In this document: in pieces, positions 10,102-21,063 of the stretch
How positions within the stretch are numbered: the first letter of the stretch is position 1
Layout: every line of letters starts with the position of its first letter
NCBI RefSeq assembly: GCF_000218685.1
Contig: NW_006763292.1
Location: 2,366,897-2,430,896 of the forward strand
Origin: Serpula lacrymans var. lacrymans S7.9
Lineage: Eukaryota; Basidiomycota; Agaricomycetes; Boletales; Serpulaceae
Reading direction: 5' to 3'
DNA length: 64,000 bases
The notes under the pieces: generated by a model
Told to the model about the DNA's origin: nothing
The model's database searches: none
Seen by the model: the letters and a program-made list of their open reading frames with translations, nothing else
Position numbers and translations under genes: made by a program

Positions 10102-11182
10102 TCATTGCAAGCAGTCCATTCCAATGTATCCCATTCTCCTGTGCAATGCAATAAATTTACATCTACTGCTGCAAAAGCTGACTCTGGGTTGATTTTGGGT
10201 TTTGCTTGGATGTGATAAAGTCCTTGCTTGTGTAAGGCAGTGAGGATAAGTTCCTTCTTTTTCCGAACTTCACAAGCATTTGACCCTGCTGGAAAAAGTG
10301 TTGATAACCCCGTTTTGGACAATTTGTGGACAGAGACGAGTGCTAAAGTGGAGTTTGGCACAAGTAAGACATTTGACAGTGCAATATTGTAGTCCTTATT
10401 GCCAACAGTTGCTTGTAGGATTACTATTCCAATGCCAATGGCATTTACAGAGGATTCATCCCCAAAACTGATTGTCCTTGGAGGATGCAGAACATGGTAT
10501 GTTCCTGGCTCAAACCAGGAGCGGTGAGGGACCATGTGGGATGTTTCTCCGGAGTCAATGATGATTGTTGTTTTGGTCTTATTGGGTTCCAACAGCTTGA
10601 ATTCATTTAGCAAGGGGCTTGGGAATATGTACATGTTCCAATGCAATATGACTTTGTTCCTCCTCGGAGTCAGATTCAGATGATTGCTCCGCCGTATCTG
10701 CCTTTTCCTTCTCTTTTCCTTTATCCTTGTGTCTTTCCTTTCCCTTCTTCTTTTGACCTTTTCCAGCTGACTGAAGTGTTCAACACTCCGAGGTATTGTG
10801 TGATTTGGCTTTGTGGAAGTCACACCACTTCTCCTCGGATTTGAGTGCTGATTTGGAACCTCCAGGGGCCTTCCCTGACTGTCGTGCAACTTCTGCAGTG
10901 ATCCAGATCTCAACTGCATCAAAGGTAAGTTTATTTTCTTCAATTGTGTTAATTACTGATGACTGAAATATTTGCCATTCAGGAGTGCATGGGAGAGATT
11001 GGAGAAGAGCAAAGGCCATGAGTTTGGTATCAACTCCTAGTTTCATTCCAAAGAGGTGTGAATCAATTGTCCAGATTTCCGCAATGTGGTCCTGGATAGG
11101 TGATGTCCCATCCCAGGACAATTTGGTGAGTTGTTGGAATGAATAGAAGGCCGAGGCAATGTTGGACGTCTGATGGAGTGAG
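10071..11182 (-). pseudogene. Copia A gag and protease remnant
   Basis: Frame 11121-10780 is gag (QDHIAEIWTIDSHLFGMK, LLQSLPCTPEWQ) with a knuckle WCDFHKAKSHNTSEC, spaced C-x2-H-x4-H-x4-C instead of the usual CCHC, followed at once by TGA. Frame 10943-10071 contains the protease IIIDSGETSHMVPHRSWFEP (DSG active site). Gag and protease lie in different frames in both copies. The gag N-terminus is missing, ending abruptly at the gypsy LTR that begins at 11183. Confidence 0.85.
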
Positions 11183-12133
11183 TGTTACGATAACACAATT
11201 TTTGGACTTTCCCTTTACTTTTATTCTCTGCTTTAAACTTTAGCTTTTCACACATGGTGCCACGCGGCACTTCCCCTTTCTCGCGCCGTGTTGCCTTTCT
11301 TCTTATTTTGGACACAACTCTCTCACACAGTGGAGCTGGCCATGCGGGCTAGGCCCCATGACATTATCAGCCACTGTCTCTATCAACTGTATAGTACACA
11401 TGTACAAACAAACCTGTAGTAGTATATAAACCCCAATAGATCCAGGAGACTCCTCAGCGAGTCCTCCTGTTGTATACCAACTAACTCTCTGCATCTTAAG
11501 GGGTAACCACTCCCTCTTCATTCTCTTTATAGTGTGTTCCTGTGTGTGCCAGAGTAAATAACACTTGGTTGTTACATTAGGACTCGCTCTTCTACTCTCT
11601 CGCACTGTGTGCAAACCCGGTCCCCCAGGGTTAAGGGGTTGATGTTTTGAAAAAGTCCCACTGGGCACCCAATTCTCAGGGTGAAGAGAATTGCAACCAG
11701 AGTAGACACGGGTCCTCTGTGTTGGTGTGGAATGACAGGAGTTATTCGGACCCTGGGCATGGCCACCTGGTACTCGATTATTGTTTTGGAATATCCCGCA
11801 TAGCAAATGGGTGCACTCCTAGCGACGGCCCTGTAGTGCTCAGGGAAAATGGACAATTATCTATACGCGGCCCCCAGCGTCAAGGGGAGTATTTAGTCAC
11901 AGCATGTGGTGTGGAGCCCATGTCTGTGTTTGTAGTTGTAGTAATATCTTCACTTCGTATACCTCTGACCAGGCCGGGCACTTGCCTCCGCCAGTCTGGA
12001 GAAGGGCTGACAGCTTAACAAGCGGGCCACCCCCTGACAACTGTTCGGACCAGGGTTTCAATACTATAGTCTTTTTATCTTCTTTATAGTGTGTTCCTGT
12101 GTGCGCCAGAGTAAATAACTCTTGGTTGTTGCA
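11183..12133 (+). mobile_element. Truncated gypsy-type element: LTR, self-priming-type PBS, short internal region, 3' LTR tail
   Basis: 5' LTR 11183-11576 (TGTTACGATAACAC...TTGGTTGTTACA). It includes TATATAAA at 11423-11430 and AGCGAGTCCT at 11456-11465. Two bases after the LTR comes AGGACTCGCT (11579-11588), the exact reverse complement of that LTR segment. About 500 bp of non-coding internal sequence follows, then about 55 bp matching the 3' end of the LTR (about 12080-12133). There is no target duplication, and about 650 bp of copia gag/leader is absent relative to copia B, so deletion followed insertion. Confidence 0.75.
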
Positions 12134-12153
12134 ATTATTTCCTGTGTAGCTTT

Positions 12154-12174
12154 TGCGCACCAGGGCTCATAACC
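12154..12174 (-). promoter_or_regulatory. Copia primer-binding site matching the initiator tRNA-Met anticodon arm
   Basis: Directly beside the copia 5' LTR end (12175) the minus strand reads GGTTATGAGCCCTGGTGCGC. Its first 14 bases are complementary to the CAGGGCTCATAACC anticodon stem-loop of eukaryotic initiator tRNA-Met. Drosophila copia and yeast Ty5 prime from this internal site, using a half-tRNA. Copia B has lost this stretch. Confidence 0.75.
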
Positions 12175-12814
12175 TAATAAAACTAAGTGAAACTCAGCCG
12201 CTGTTACAATAACACAATTTCTGGACCTTCCCTTTACTTTTTATTCTCCGCTTTAACCTTGTACTTTAGCTTTCACACACGGTGCCACACGGCACTTCCC
12301 CTTTCTCGCGCCGCGTTGCCTTTCTTCTTATTTTGGACACAACTCTCTCACACAGTGGAGCTGGTCTTGAGGGCTAGCCCCCATGACATCATCAGCCACT
12401 GTATCTATCAACTGTATAGTACACATATACAAACAAACCTGTAGTAGTATATAAACCCCAATAGATCCAGGAAACTCCTCAGCGAGTCCTCCTGTTGTAT
12501 ACCAACTAACTCTCTGCGTTTTAAAGGGTAACCACTCCCTCTTCACTTTCTCTATAGTGTGTTCCTGTGTGCGCCGGAGTAACTAGCTCTTGGTTGTTAC
12601 AGCCGCTGCCCGAGAGGCTATAGAAACAACTGAGGTATTTCTATACTAAACCCCCTACTACTTATAGTCAGAGGTGCTACTCGCTACAGTATAATGACTC
12701 CTAGGAGTACAATTGTGCTCCTAGGAGAACAATGGTGACTCCATGGAGTGGTGGCTATGCTCCATGGAAAACAATGGCTGCTTTGGCAGAGACCAGGTTT
12801 ATTTGGTTTTGTCA
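12175..12814 (-). repeat. 5' LTR of copia A, split by a solo gypsy LTR
   Basis: The copia LTR parts are 12175-12201 and 12607-12814, about 235 bp once the insertion and one duplication copy are removed. The minus strand starts TGACAAAACCAAATAAACCTGG and ends GTTTTATTA. It is the short form, lacking about 100 bp present in the 3' LTR. Confidence 0.8.
12197..12606 (+). mobile_element. Solo gypsy LTR with target duplication GCCGC
   Basis: The LTR at 12202-12601 (400 bp) starts TGTTACAATAAC and ends GGTTG TTACA. It is flanked by GCCGC at 12197-12201 and 12602-12606. Removing it restores the copia LTR sequence CAGCCGCTGCCCGAGAGG. It is the same family as 11183-11576, 60080-60444, 62233-62643 and 63680 onward. 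It has the TATATAAA box and the AGCGAGTCCT segment. Confidence 0.9.
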
Positions 12815-12819
12815 ATATC

Positions 12820-13554
12820 CCTCTGAACCAGATAACTTGCATTGTGTAGAGCATGACATTGAGATTCTAGTTGCTCACATAACCCGGAAGATTTTGAATG
12901 GTTTAGCGTTATGAAGCAAGCTGAGAAAGACTGTATCAAACGTCAATTACTACTTACATCCCACAATCAATTGCACAGCTGTTGCGGGAATGCGACAAAA
13001 ACCTCTCAAGCTGAGACTCGAGTTATTTAGCAAGAAGCCTGGACCCCTCAATTAACTTTTCATTATACCATAAAAGTGACAGATGAACCTACGACTTGCA
13101 CGGCCGGATGTCAGTCAGTCAGTAACTGATGATGTGGGGAAAATGATGGACATTCACCTCTTAATACAGTAACTCGCATTTAGTTGAAGGATCCTACTAG
13201 AAGAGGTTAGGTGTTTGGTATGGCCCTTTCAAAAGCTTGCTCTCGGAGTAGAAACACTTGTTGATCAGCATGAAGTTATATTAAACCTACATTGCAATGA
13301 ACATACTAGGTTATGTTTATAATTGCAATAATATATAGCCAGAAAATTGGAATATACTATACTGGTATGCACCATAACACCAACATTAGATTACTACGCA
13401 GTGTTTGACTTGTCCTAACTTACACTGAACCTGATGACCGGCTAAACATGTTGATCATCTTCTCCATGGACCCCCAAAATACACGCATTTATGACCAGAC
13501 TGGATGACTTGTGTTATGATAAACCCCTGGCACATTAAAAGAAAATTCACGTTA
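12820..13554. other. Intergenic, no gene seen
   Basis: No open frame, splice-linked exon or repeat could be supported over this 735-bp stretch between copia A and the first DUF6534 gene. Confidence 0.4.
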
Positions 13555-15367
13555 TCACGCAGAAGGAATGTCCACCGGCAAATTGAACACTATATCTGTA
13601 ACCTGGCAGCTGCTCTTTGTAGATCCCTGAAGCAAATGTGCATTGCGGTGCCTGATATTTAAGCTGTGCATTTTGTCAGCAGGATTCACGCTTGGACCAT
13701 CACTGGTGAGACACACGATGCCAGAAGTGAGTTTGCATATACTGTTTCAATTAAATCAGCATTTGTGTCCTTTGTTCAGAATAATCACAGACATGTACGC
13801 CTTGTCTACACTATTATGAAGCCAAGGTACGTGAGAGTGCCAGGGGACAGAAGCAGCTGCATAGCCATCGGTATAGGTTTACAATTGATCAAGATGCTAG
13901 ACGTGCAGCCATGATTGTTCCAGCTTCGACAATTCTGCAAAAAAGTTGTCAGGAGATATCCATTCAATATAGTTGGCATGAATTATGATGTGAGACCACC
14001 ATTGCTGATGGTGTACACAATCAACCAGTCGACTAAACAATTCAGCCTTTGAGAGTCAACTTGAATAGACTATTACATCTGTGGAAAACCGGGTACTCAC
14101 TTAGAGGATTTAAGGTCGGAACGTCCTGCGTGTAGATAATAGTACGCAAGTATGCAGGCCGTGGCAGCATCACCCACAACGTACATTATATTTCCAACGA
14201 GAAGAATCACCTAATTTTTATTGAAATTGTACGGATTTGGCAGAGAGAAATGTACTTACGAGGGCATTCTGGTGAAATAGATACCACGAGTGGTAATATG
14301 CACTATAAGAACAGCAGATGAGATAAAAGGCTTTATTATACAGGAAAAGGACTGCTCACGTGAATGCACAAGCAGCTATCCCTACACCTGGGACAAACCA
14401 ATGAGCCCAAAAGTCATATATAGCAGACCATGTACAGACCACTGCGCCCAGTGCCGGAAATAACCTATATGTAACATTATGACAGAAGGGAATGGACAGA
14501 CAGACAAGGCACACTATCAATATGGGAACCAGTGGTTTTCCACTCACTGATATCGACCACATGAGTTGATCTGTTAGCAGATAAGCAAACAATAGGAGTG
14601 CGTACGTTTCCAAACCCTCCAAATGAAATAGCTAAAATAAAAGAATGCAATCTCTCAATGAAAGGGGCAGTCAGGGATGACATAGGACTTACAGATTGAC
14701 AACATATTCTATGACAAACTAGAGTTGTGATGATCAATAAAGCGAATGATCAAATGACTTTAGAATTTATGCTTACTCCAATTATAAATGTTGCCTGGAA
14801 GATATGTCAAAGGGACAATTAATGTCATTAATGTATCAGAAGTGTTATACTCTTACGGGAATAGCACTGAGTGGAGTAGCATTTGTTAGGGGAAAACATG
14901 CTTGAGGGTTGGTGTGACGCACCTTTGAATAGAGAACAACAAGTCCACGTCCGCAAAACCGGCAATTAGATAGGAATCCATAGTATAGATTGACATTCCA
15001 GCGTGAACCATTTCTAACACCCTAGACATCAATTTCATCAGTATATCTCCAGGAGAGAACAGGTTGTTTATAACCATATCAAAGCAACCTTTATATAACA
15101 ATATATTTTGTTAAAAAGAATCAAGGACCATGAAAGAACCACGTACAACGGCTTTTAGGCTCCTTCGATCACCTGGGTAGCTTTGGAAGTAAAAAAAAGT
15201 CTGCGTGCATGTCACACCATATAGACTGAAAACTGGAGTACAAGCATCAGAGCTCATGAGTCATGATATCCTTGATATACATGGGGCATGTCTGTTACTT
15301 ACAGCAAGCCAATGAGAGCACCTAACAGAGGGCCTCGCATGAGTGATACCGCTGGGGTAGTAACCAT
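13555..15367 (-). CDS. DUF6534-type multi-pass membrane protein, copy 1
   Basis: A minus-strand gene of about a dozen short exons. The ATG at 15367 gives MVTTPAVSLMRGPLLGALIG (exon 15367-15303). Next is exon 15225-15143, LYGVTCTQTFFYFQSYPGDR then RRSLKAVV, joining to RVLEMVHAGMSIYTMDSYL. Later exons give NATPLSAIP, YFIWRVWKLSGKPLVPILI, DAATACILAYYYLHAGRSDL, CLVDWLIVYTISNGGLTS and VYANSLLAS, and the last exon ends in TGA at 13555. These are the blocks of the DUF6534 family (5-7 membrane segments), expanded in Agaricomycetes and of unknown function. A related, frame-broken copy lies at 21064-22885. Exact middle exon borders are uncertain. Confidence 0.68.
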
Positions 15368-16205
15368 GGTATATCCTCTTAGAAGGATTCTGACAAGCCA
15401 AGTTTAGATAGGTGAAACCTTGGCCACTTTATACCATGAGATGTTGTTCGGCGGCGGGCTTTTGTTGGCACAGCCCGAGAATGGGCGCTAAGTGATTCAT
15501 CAAAACAACAAAAGAAAAAGGCCACTTCCAGCCCAAAGTTATGTCAAGCAAGAATTTGCAATGTAATGTCTGATCCGTTTATAAACTGTACACAGCTGAA
15601 ACCACGCTCATTAGGGCATAAACGACTTAGTAGTGACCCCCGATCGCACTAGCCATCCGAATCTATGATAAGTCTGCAGACATGATACAAGTAAGATCAC
15701 CACCAATGGGGATAATCCCGCGTTTACTGGCTTCTCATTGCACCAATTCTTGATGGTCTCCATCTGATCGACTTGTGAAGAGCTGCAGGATGATATTTCG
15801 TTATGGAGATATGTGCAACTGCATAAGGTGTCACGTGATCTCCGACACAGGCAGTGATGTTTATAGACACGACAGGCACACGGAAGGTTTTGATGATGCA
15901 TGGCTATGTGACATTTCTTCATGTTGAGGAGTGAGTGAATTGGGGAATTGTACTCTACTAGTCACGTGAATCTATCACAATCGCGGAGTTCGACAGCCTT
16001 AGGGAATGCGCGCTTGTCTTCCTGTTGCACCTTACGCCTCAGCCTTAACCTACGAGCTTATTTTCAAAGGACTTGACACCTCGGAGGAGACGAAGCATAG
16101 CGTAGCTCTCTGTAGCTGAAGTGCAAACACGGTGTACGATTCGAGCAACTTGAAGGCTCGAGAGTTTGACGAAGTCCCAGTACTGGCACCTGCTAAACTC
16201 GAGTA
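15368..16205. other. Intergenic region between divergent DUF6534 and glycosyltransferase-like genes
   Basis: 838 bp between two divergent starts, so both promoters should be here. No RNA gene or repeat was recognised. Confidence 0.4.
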
Positions 16206-17810
16206 ATGTTTACACAAAATGTCTTTTTTTCACTTAGCATTTTATTGCCGCTGATAGCATCAGCTGTCTCTCCCGCCTTGCGTCTCCAACCTTTCTCACC
16301 TCCGCAAGTAATCTATTCGAGGGATTTGGTACCTCTCATAGCTGCACCTTGGGCATCTCCGTCCTCAGCCTCCCTGGATTTATCTCGCTTACTCCAGGCA
16401 ATCGTGATATCACGACTTTCTGCGTCATGTACGTTGCAATGCTATTCGCTGTGGATATTCATCGCTGTTACCAGGACTTTATCCGGTTTCCTGCTCTCGC
16501 GCAGCGTAGGATGGGCATATCCACGGCTTTTCAATCACTGGGCACTTTACGAATCGTCTAGTGGTATTGGGCCTGCGCTCATCACCTACGTAATTCTCTT
16601 GGGTGCTCCGCCTTGGACAGATTTCGTCGTATCTCGTTTTAAAAACTACCGCACTGAAAACACGGATTCACTAACTATTGTGTTCCTCGGCGCGCTACTG
16701 TGTTGGTTAGACAATGCTCCATGGACTTATTCAGTGGCTGCACTAGTAGCAGCAACTATAGGAATAATGCGTATCGCTTGCAAGGAATTCACCCACGATC
16801 ATACTACAACACGCTATCCAATGGCACTTGATGGACAGGATGTGGCGCCGACATACAGACGCGCTCGTATAATCATCCAAACCGCCCTTCTCTCTTTGAT
16901 TACAATGATTGTCCCAAACATGCTGAAGGGCATACTTTCTCACCCATCCTTCCCACCCATGCCTGTTTCTCCACGCACATCCGCACCACTTCTAGAAGTA
17001 TTGGTGTTATCCTACCCTCGTCCCGATGACGTTGCTTCTCCATCTTCACTTTTATCTAGAACGATCAGCTCTTTTTTACCATTTGTCGAATTGAATACGA
17101 CTGCGCTCTCTGTATTCACTCATGCATTGCCTCATACATCGTTCTCTCATGCCAAAGAGTACTTCGCAGAAAGCAATGTCCAATTTTACGCTGATCAAGA
17201 TACACACCCTGATGCTCATCAGGGACAATACTTGCATATCGCAGAAGCCTTTCGGTGGGCCCATGAGAAGCAACAGAAATCTGAATGGATCATGCTCGTC
17301 GAAGACGACTTCCCCATCTGCGGAGAATGGGGATGGGGTGGAGTACGGGGCGTCATGAATGAACTGGAAAAAGGGAGGCACAATAGTACACTGCTTGACA
17401 GGTGGGGAGGTTTTGTTGGTACAGGTGGAAGGTAGGATGTTGTTGCATTATGTGCTTAAGAAGACGCACTGACGAAACGTAACTCTAGCGGTTTAATCGT
17501 TCACCGGTCTTTGCTATCTGTGCTCATCTTCCTTATGCGAGCGCACTCAGACCTAATCTCACCGTTGCCACCTGCTCTACCTCAAAGACCCGCAGATCTT
17601 ATCATCCAGGATTGCCTCCTGGGAAACGATCCTCTATGTCCTCGACGACCGGGAGGCGGCAGTTTGGTCATTACGTCAAAATTAGCCATGGATCATATCG
17701 GCGCACTTTCTTCGACTACCAAGGGAAGAAGATACGAGGAAGACAAATGGAAGTGTGGCTGGAGGCATCCATTCCATGGCCAACCCGAGGTGGTGGTGGT
17801 TCCTATCTAG
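16206..17810 (+). CDS. Putative membrane-bound glycosyltransferase-like protein
   Basis: Exons 16206-17431 and 17489-17810, joined by a 57-bp phase-2 intron (GTGG-AG/C-GLIVHRSLL), 515 aa. The N-terminal half has several hydrophobic segments (about residues 5-22, 120-135, 155-170, 176-190, 222-243). The C-terminal half is soluble: LLEVLVLSYPRPDD, then WIMLVEDDFPICGEWGWGG with an acidic E366-D367-D368 cluster typical of metal-binding GT-A enzymes, GGFVGTGGSG, and ADLIIQDCLLG near the end. This resembles fungal proteins related to GT-A glycosyltransferases, possibly PGAP4-like. The exact family is an inference. A degenerate copy of its 3' end lies at 23395-23590. Confidence 0.6.
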
Positions 17811-17884
17811 CAAAACTAACGAGCGCTATCAAGTATCAGAGTATTTACAGATTTATTTATGGCGAAAGATGTATCATATACGAT

Positions 17885-18175
17885 CGTTACTTGTATTATG
17901 GGATTAGGAAAAGGTGCATCACGGCCACCCTAAGGGATCATGGCCACAGCTCTCAACACCCTCTGGATATCCCGCTCTTTCGTTACGGCTCAGTCTCGGA
18001 TCTATGCGAGCAATCTGCTATGCTGAGAACTCTTCTCTGCGCAGCCTTCAAATAATGGAATCTGCTTCTAGGACGAGGGCAGTGGAAAAGGTCTTCTTGG
18101 AAAGATCATTTCTCCAGAGTGCGCATCCAGGCAAGAGTTTGGGGCTTCTCATGTGCTCGGCGGCATTCATGATTA
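17885..18175 (-). pseudogene. 3' fragment of the PPR gene, copy 1
   Basis: About 290 bp matches, with many substitutions and gaps, the 3' end of the PPR gene at 23699-23960. Shared blocks include ATCACGGCCACC, GGCCACAGCTCTCAACACC, AAGGTCTTCTTGGAA and GCGCATCCAGGC. No long frame survives. It sits just downstream of the glycosyltransferase-like gene, as the full PPR gene does relative to the glycosyltransferase fragment. Confidence 0.7.
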
Positions 18176-18773
18176 ACCGATGTTTGTTTCAGTAGTCGAG
18201 GCGTGAAAGTATCCCGCCGGTCAGTACAACTTGTATTCGAGCTGATTGATAAGAGAAGAGTAGTGACGTGATTATTATTTCATTGTTTCTTGTGGCATCA
18301 CAGCATTGGACGATCTTCAGGATTATGAGGATGGCTATCCGCAAGCTTCGAGATGGATGACGAGGATGATCTATCAGTTCTATATTTGCGGATAGATGCT
18401 GTGCAGGCGTCTGATCAAAACGCCAGAAAATGCTGAACCCTGAACTCCCGAACTGTCTAACCTCTGCTTAACATACTCAACGCCGTGCCTCAATGCTAAC
18501 ATTATCTATGCTACACGGATAAGTGCATGGGCCACATGACCTCAGCCGCTGTGTAACGTGCATCATTTCACTAGTTCTATCATGATGGCAAATTAGATAT
18601 CTTTAATTAACTTGCCTTCATTTCAGCACTGGCACTAATCAATGATTTGTTACACATAGTGTGCTAAAGAGGCTTCGAGTTGCAGTGCTGCTCAGTATAT
18701 AGACCCTGGTCGTGCTGAGACTGAACTTCGCGATCTAGTTCTTGTTCTATCTTGTGGTCATATCTTTTCAAGG

Positions 18774-20445
18774 ATGCTACTAAATTTTGGTCACATTCCT
18801 CCTGTAGAATTGAAGGAACTAGAGTTATATCTAGCGAGTATTGTCACACTTCGTCACTGTGCTGGTAAGGAATACTGTTTACCACCGCTGTCTATATTGT
18901 ATACTGGGACTCATAAACGTTACCTCTAGTTGCTACAGCAGCTTTCTATACCTATGACTACAGTGAGCAAAAACGCTGTGATGCGGAAGGAACACCACTT
19001 AACTTTTACCAGTACTGACGCTTGATGATGAGGTGTATTAACTTGCTGAAATCACATATCCACCTCGGAGTCGCTGATTAAGGCAATGATACGTGTGTTA
19101 GGTTAACCTTGTCTGGGTACGTGGATTAGGGTTGAGGTACTGTTCAAGTTGACTTCTTGGAGTTAACCTATAGTACTCTCGATGGACTGCTGTAAAAGTT
19201 TTTTTCTTCATTGTAAGTATACCTTTCTTTGCTATATATTGGTGATTTCTGAATATTAGCAGTGCCGTTATGTTACTCTCGGTTCTGTTGTCATCTGCTG
19301 TGAGTTTGTGTTCGGCACGTGTAGCATGGCTTAACATCATATGCAGTATATTTTATGCTTGTAAATCAAGTTCACGAGCCATCGTTCATGTAAGTTTTCG
19401 ACTTCAACCATTTATATCCATCATATTTCTAACAATTTAAGGCAGGTGTGAGCTTGAACTATATGGCCCGGTATTCATAGCGCAACAAATAATGACATGC
19501 CATTCATCAATTCACAGGTGCTGTGCCCGAAGTATATATCGTAATGGGTGTGTTTCTTTTCAAAATTGCACCCTTGATTTATGATTGAGCAATTCTCAGC
19601 ACTTGCAACAATGTTTTACGTAGAAGGCCTGTGTTTAGAAATTTCATGCTCTTCCAGTAAAATCAATTAACTTTTTTAAACTTAGTCATCCTTCAAGTAC
19701 GGTTATTTGCTCTGTATAACTTTAGTAAGAAGACTTCTCCTTTTGACTGGCAGCTCTCCATTCAAATTGTCCGACTTATAAATTCAAATAGGGAAACAAG
19801 TGACTATCCCTGTGGCTACCTTTTTCTCCATCTTGGTGTGTTCCCAGCTGGGGATGACAAGCTACCTTATATATTATGACAATTGTGTGTTTTCTCCCCT
19901 TTCAGAAATCTGATCTCTTGATTATCATTGAGGGCAGTATATTTCACCGGCCCTGATACAACTTTATCGTCCATTTTTTGGATTTGTACAGGCGGTAAAC
20001 GCAAGTTGTACAATATTTTCCAGTGAGTGTCCAAATAACACCCCCTTCTGAGTATATCTCCACAGCTTCTAAATGTGTGTTTACATTCAGAATACCGTTC
20101 ATGGTCTTCGACTTAATTTTGTTCATTTTAGCAATGGTCAAGTCATTTCGACATTATCGTCAGGTTCCTGACAGAAACTGGTCTGGACCAAGTGTATTCA
20201 GAATTTTTATCAGAGATTCATGCTTAATCTTTTTGATGTATGTGCTCGCAAAGTTAACGAGGTCCACTTCTGATCATCCCCAAAGCAACTTCATTGTGCT
20301 TTTGATTTCCGTTATAGAATATTCAACAGGTAATCTCAGCTTGTACGAAGGGGTAGTCATATGGAAATTAGTGATCCCGCCTGTGCTTGCTGGGCGGTTG
20401 GTCATCAATATTCGCCAATTTTACCTCGAGCTAAGCCCGGAGTAA
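18774..20445 (+). CDS. DUF6533-type membrane protein
   Basis: The ATG at 18774 opens MLLNFGHIPPVELKELELYL (exon 18774-18864), followed by VATAAFYTYDY (18930-18962) and ILTLDDE. This is the DUF6533 signature YDYxLTLDxEV. Further exons give YSRWTAVKVFFFI and CRYVTLGSVVICC. The last exons read FRIPFMVFDLILFILAM, SFRHYRQ, FRIFIRDSCLIFLMYVLAKL and VIPPVLAGRLVINIRQFYLE. A 42-bp in-frame segment, 20330-20371, has GT-AG ends and is probably an intron. The family comprises 7-TM-like basidiomycete proteins of unknown function. Middle exons (19300-20000) were not resolved, so decay there cannot be excluded. Confidence 0.55.
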
Positions 20446-20589
20446 TGCCACCAGCTTCAATAGCGATATTGCCATGGTAGAACTCTGGAGGAAGTTGTGG
20501 TAATGATGTGGGGAAGTGCTTATGATGTATGTGCACTATCTCGTATCCCGGCATTTACAGAGTACTTTTTGGCTAAGGATCTGTCATAT

Positions 20590-20840
20590 ACGCATTATTG
20601 CATGGATTATGAGGTTATGAAAAGGAGCATCACGGCCACCCAAATGAAACCATAGCTCTCAACGCCCTCTGTATATCCCATTCCGTAGGAGTCTATTCAT
20701 CACCGACCCAGTCTTGATCCAAGCGAGTAACCTCCCATACTCGCTCGGGGGATTCTTCCCTACACAGCCTTCACACAGAGGACGAGAGCAGTGGACATGG
20801 TCTTGAACAGGTGAATTTTCCAGAGCACGCACTTTTTTGA
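20590..20840 (-). pseudogene. 3' fragment of the PPR gene, copy 2
   Basis: About 250 bp resembles the 3' end of the intact PPR gene more closely than copy 1 does, including CTCTCAACGCCCTCTGTATA and CCATTCCGTAGGAGTCT. Gaps and stops break the frame. It lies just before the second DUF6534 copy. Confidence 0.72.
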
Positions 20841-21063
20841 AGGTGCGGTGCCCAGTGCATCTATACCAGGGAACAATTGTATATTGCTTACATTTAAACT
20901 GAATTAAACCAGCAACGAGGACTACCCTGGATACGAACATGAATCAGTGTAGGTAGTGTATGATCTAGTGCGATTGAAGTTTGCACAACGTACTGGATGG
21001 TTTGTATTGTATAGAACAGTGATGTCGAGAGAGGCCTCACCCACAAATTGACAGAAGACCGTG

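Larger units (their letters stand above)
4789..12819 (-). mobile_element. Copia A: degenerate Ty1/copia retrotransposon with target duplication ATATC
   Basis: The element spans 4794-12814 and is flanked by direct 5-bp repeats ATATC at 4789-4793 and 12815-12819. It is read on the minus strand, with the 5' LTR at the right end and the 3' LTR at the left. It encodes broken gag, protease, integrase, reverse transcriptase and RNase H. Three later insertions interrupt it: a 1.81-kb LTR-like element (5813-7621), a gypsy-derived piece (11183-12133) and a solo gypsy LTR within its own 5' LTR (12202-12601). The element start TGACAAAACC and end TTTTATTA are the same as in copia B, which has its own separate duplication. 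Frame breaks make it non-functional. Confidence 0.9.
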
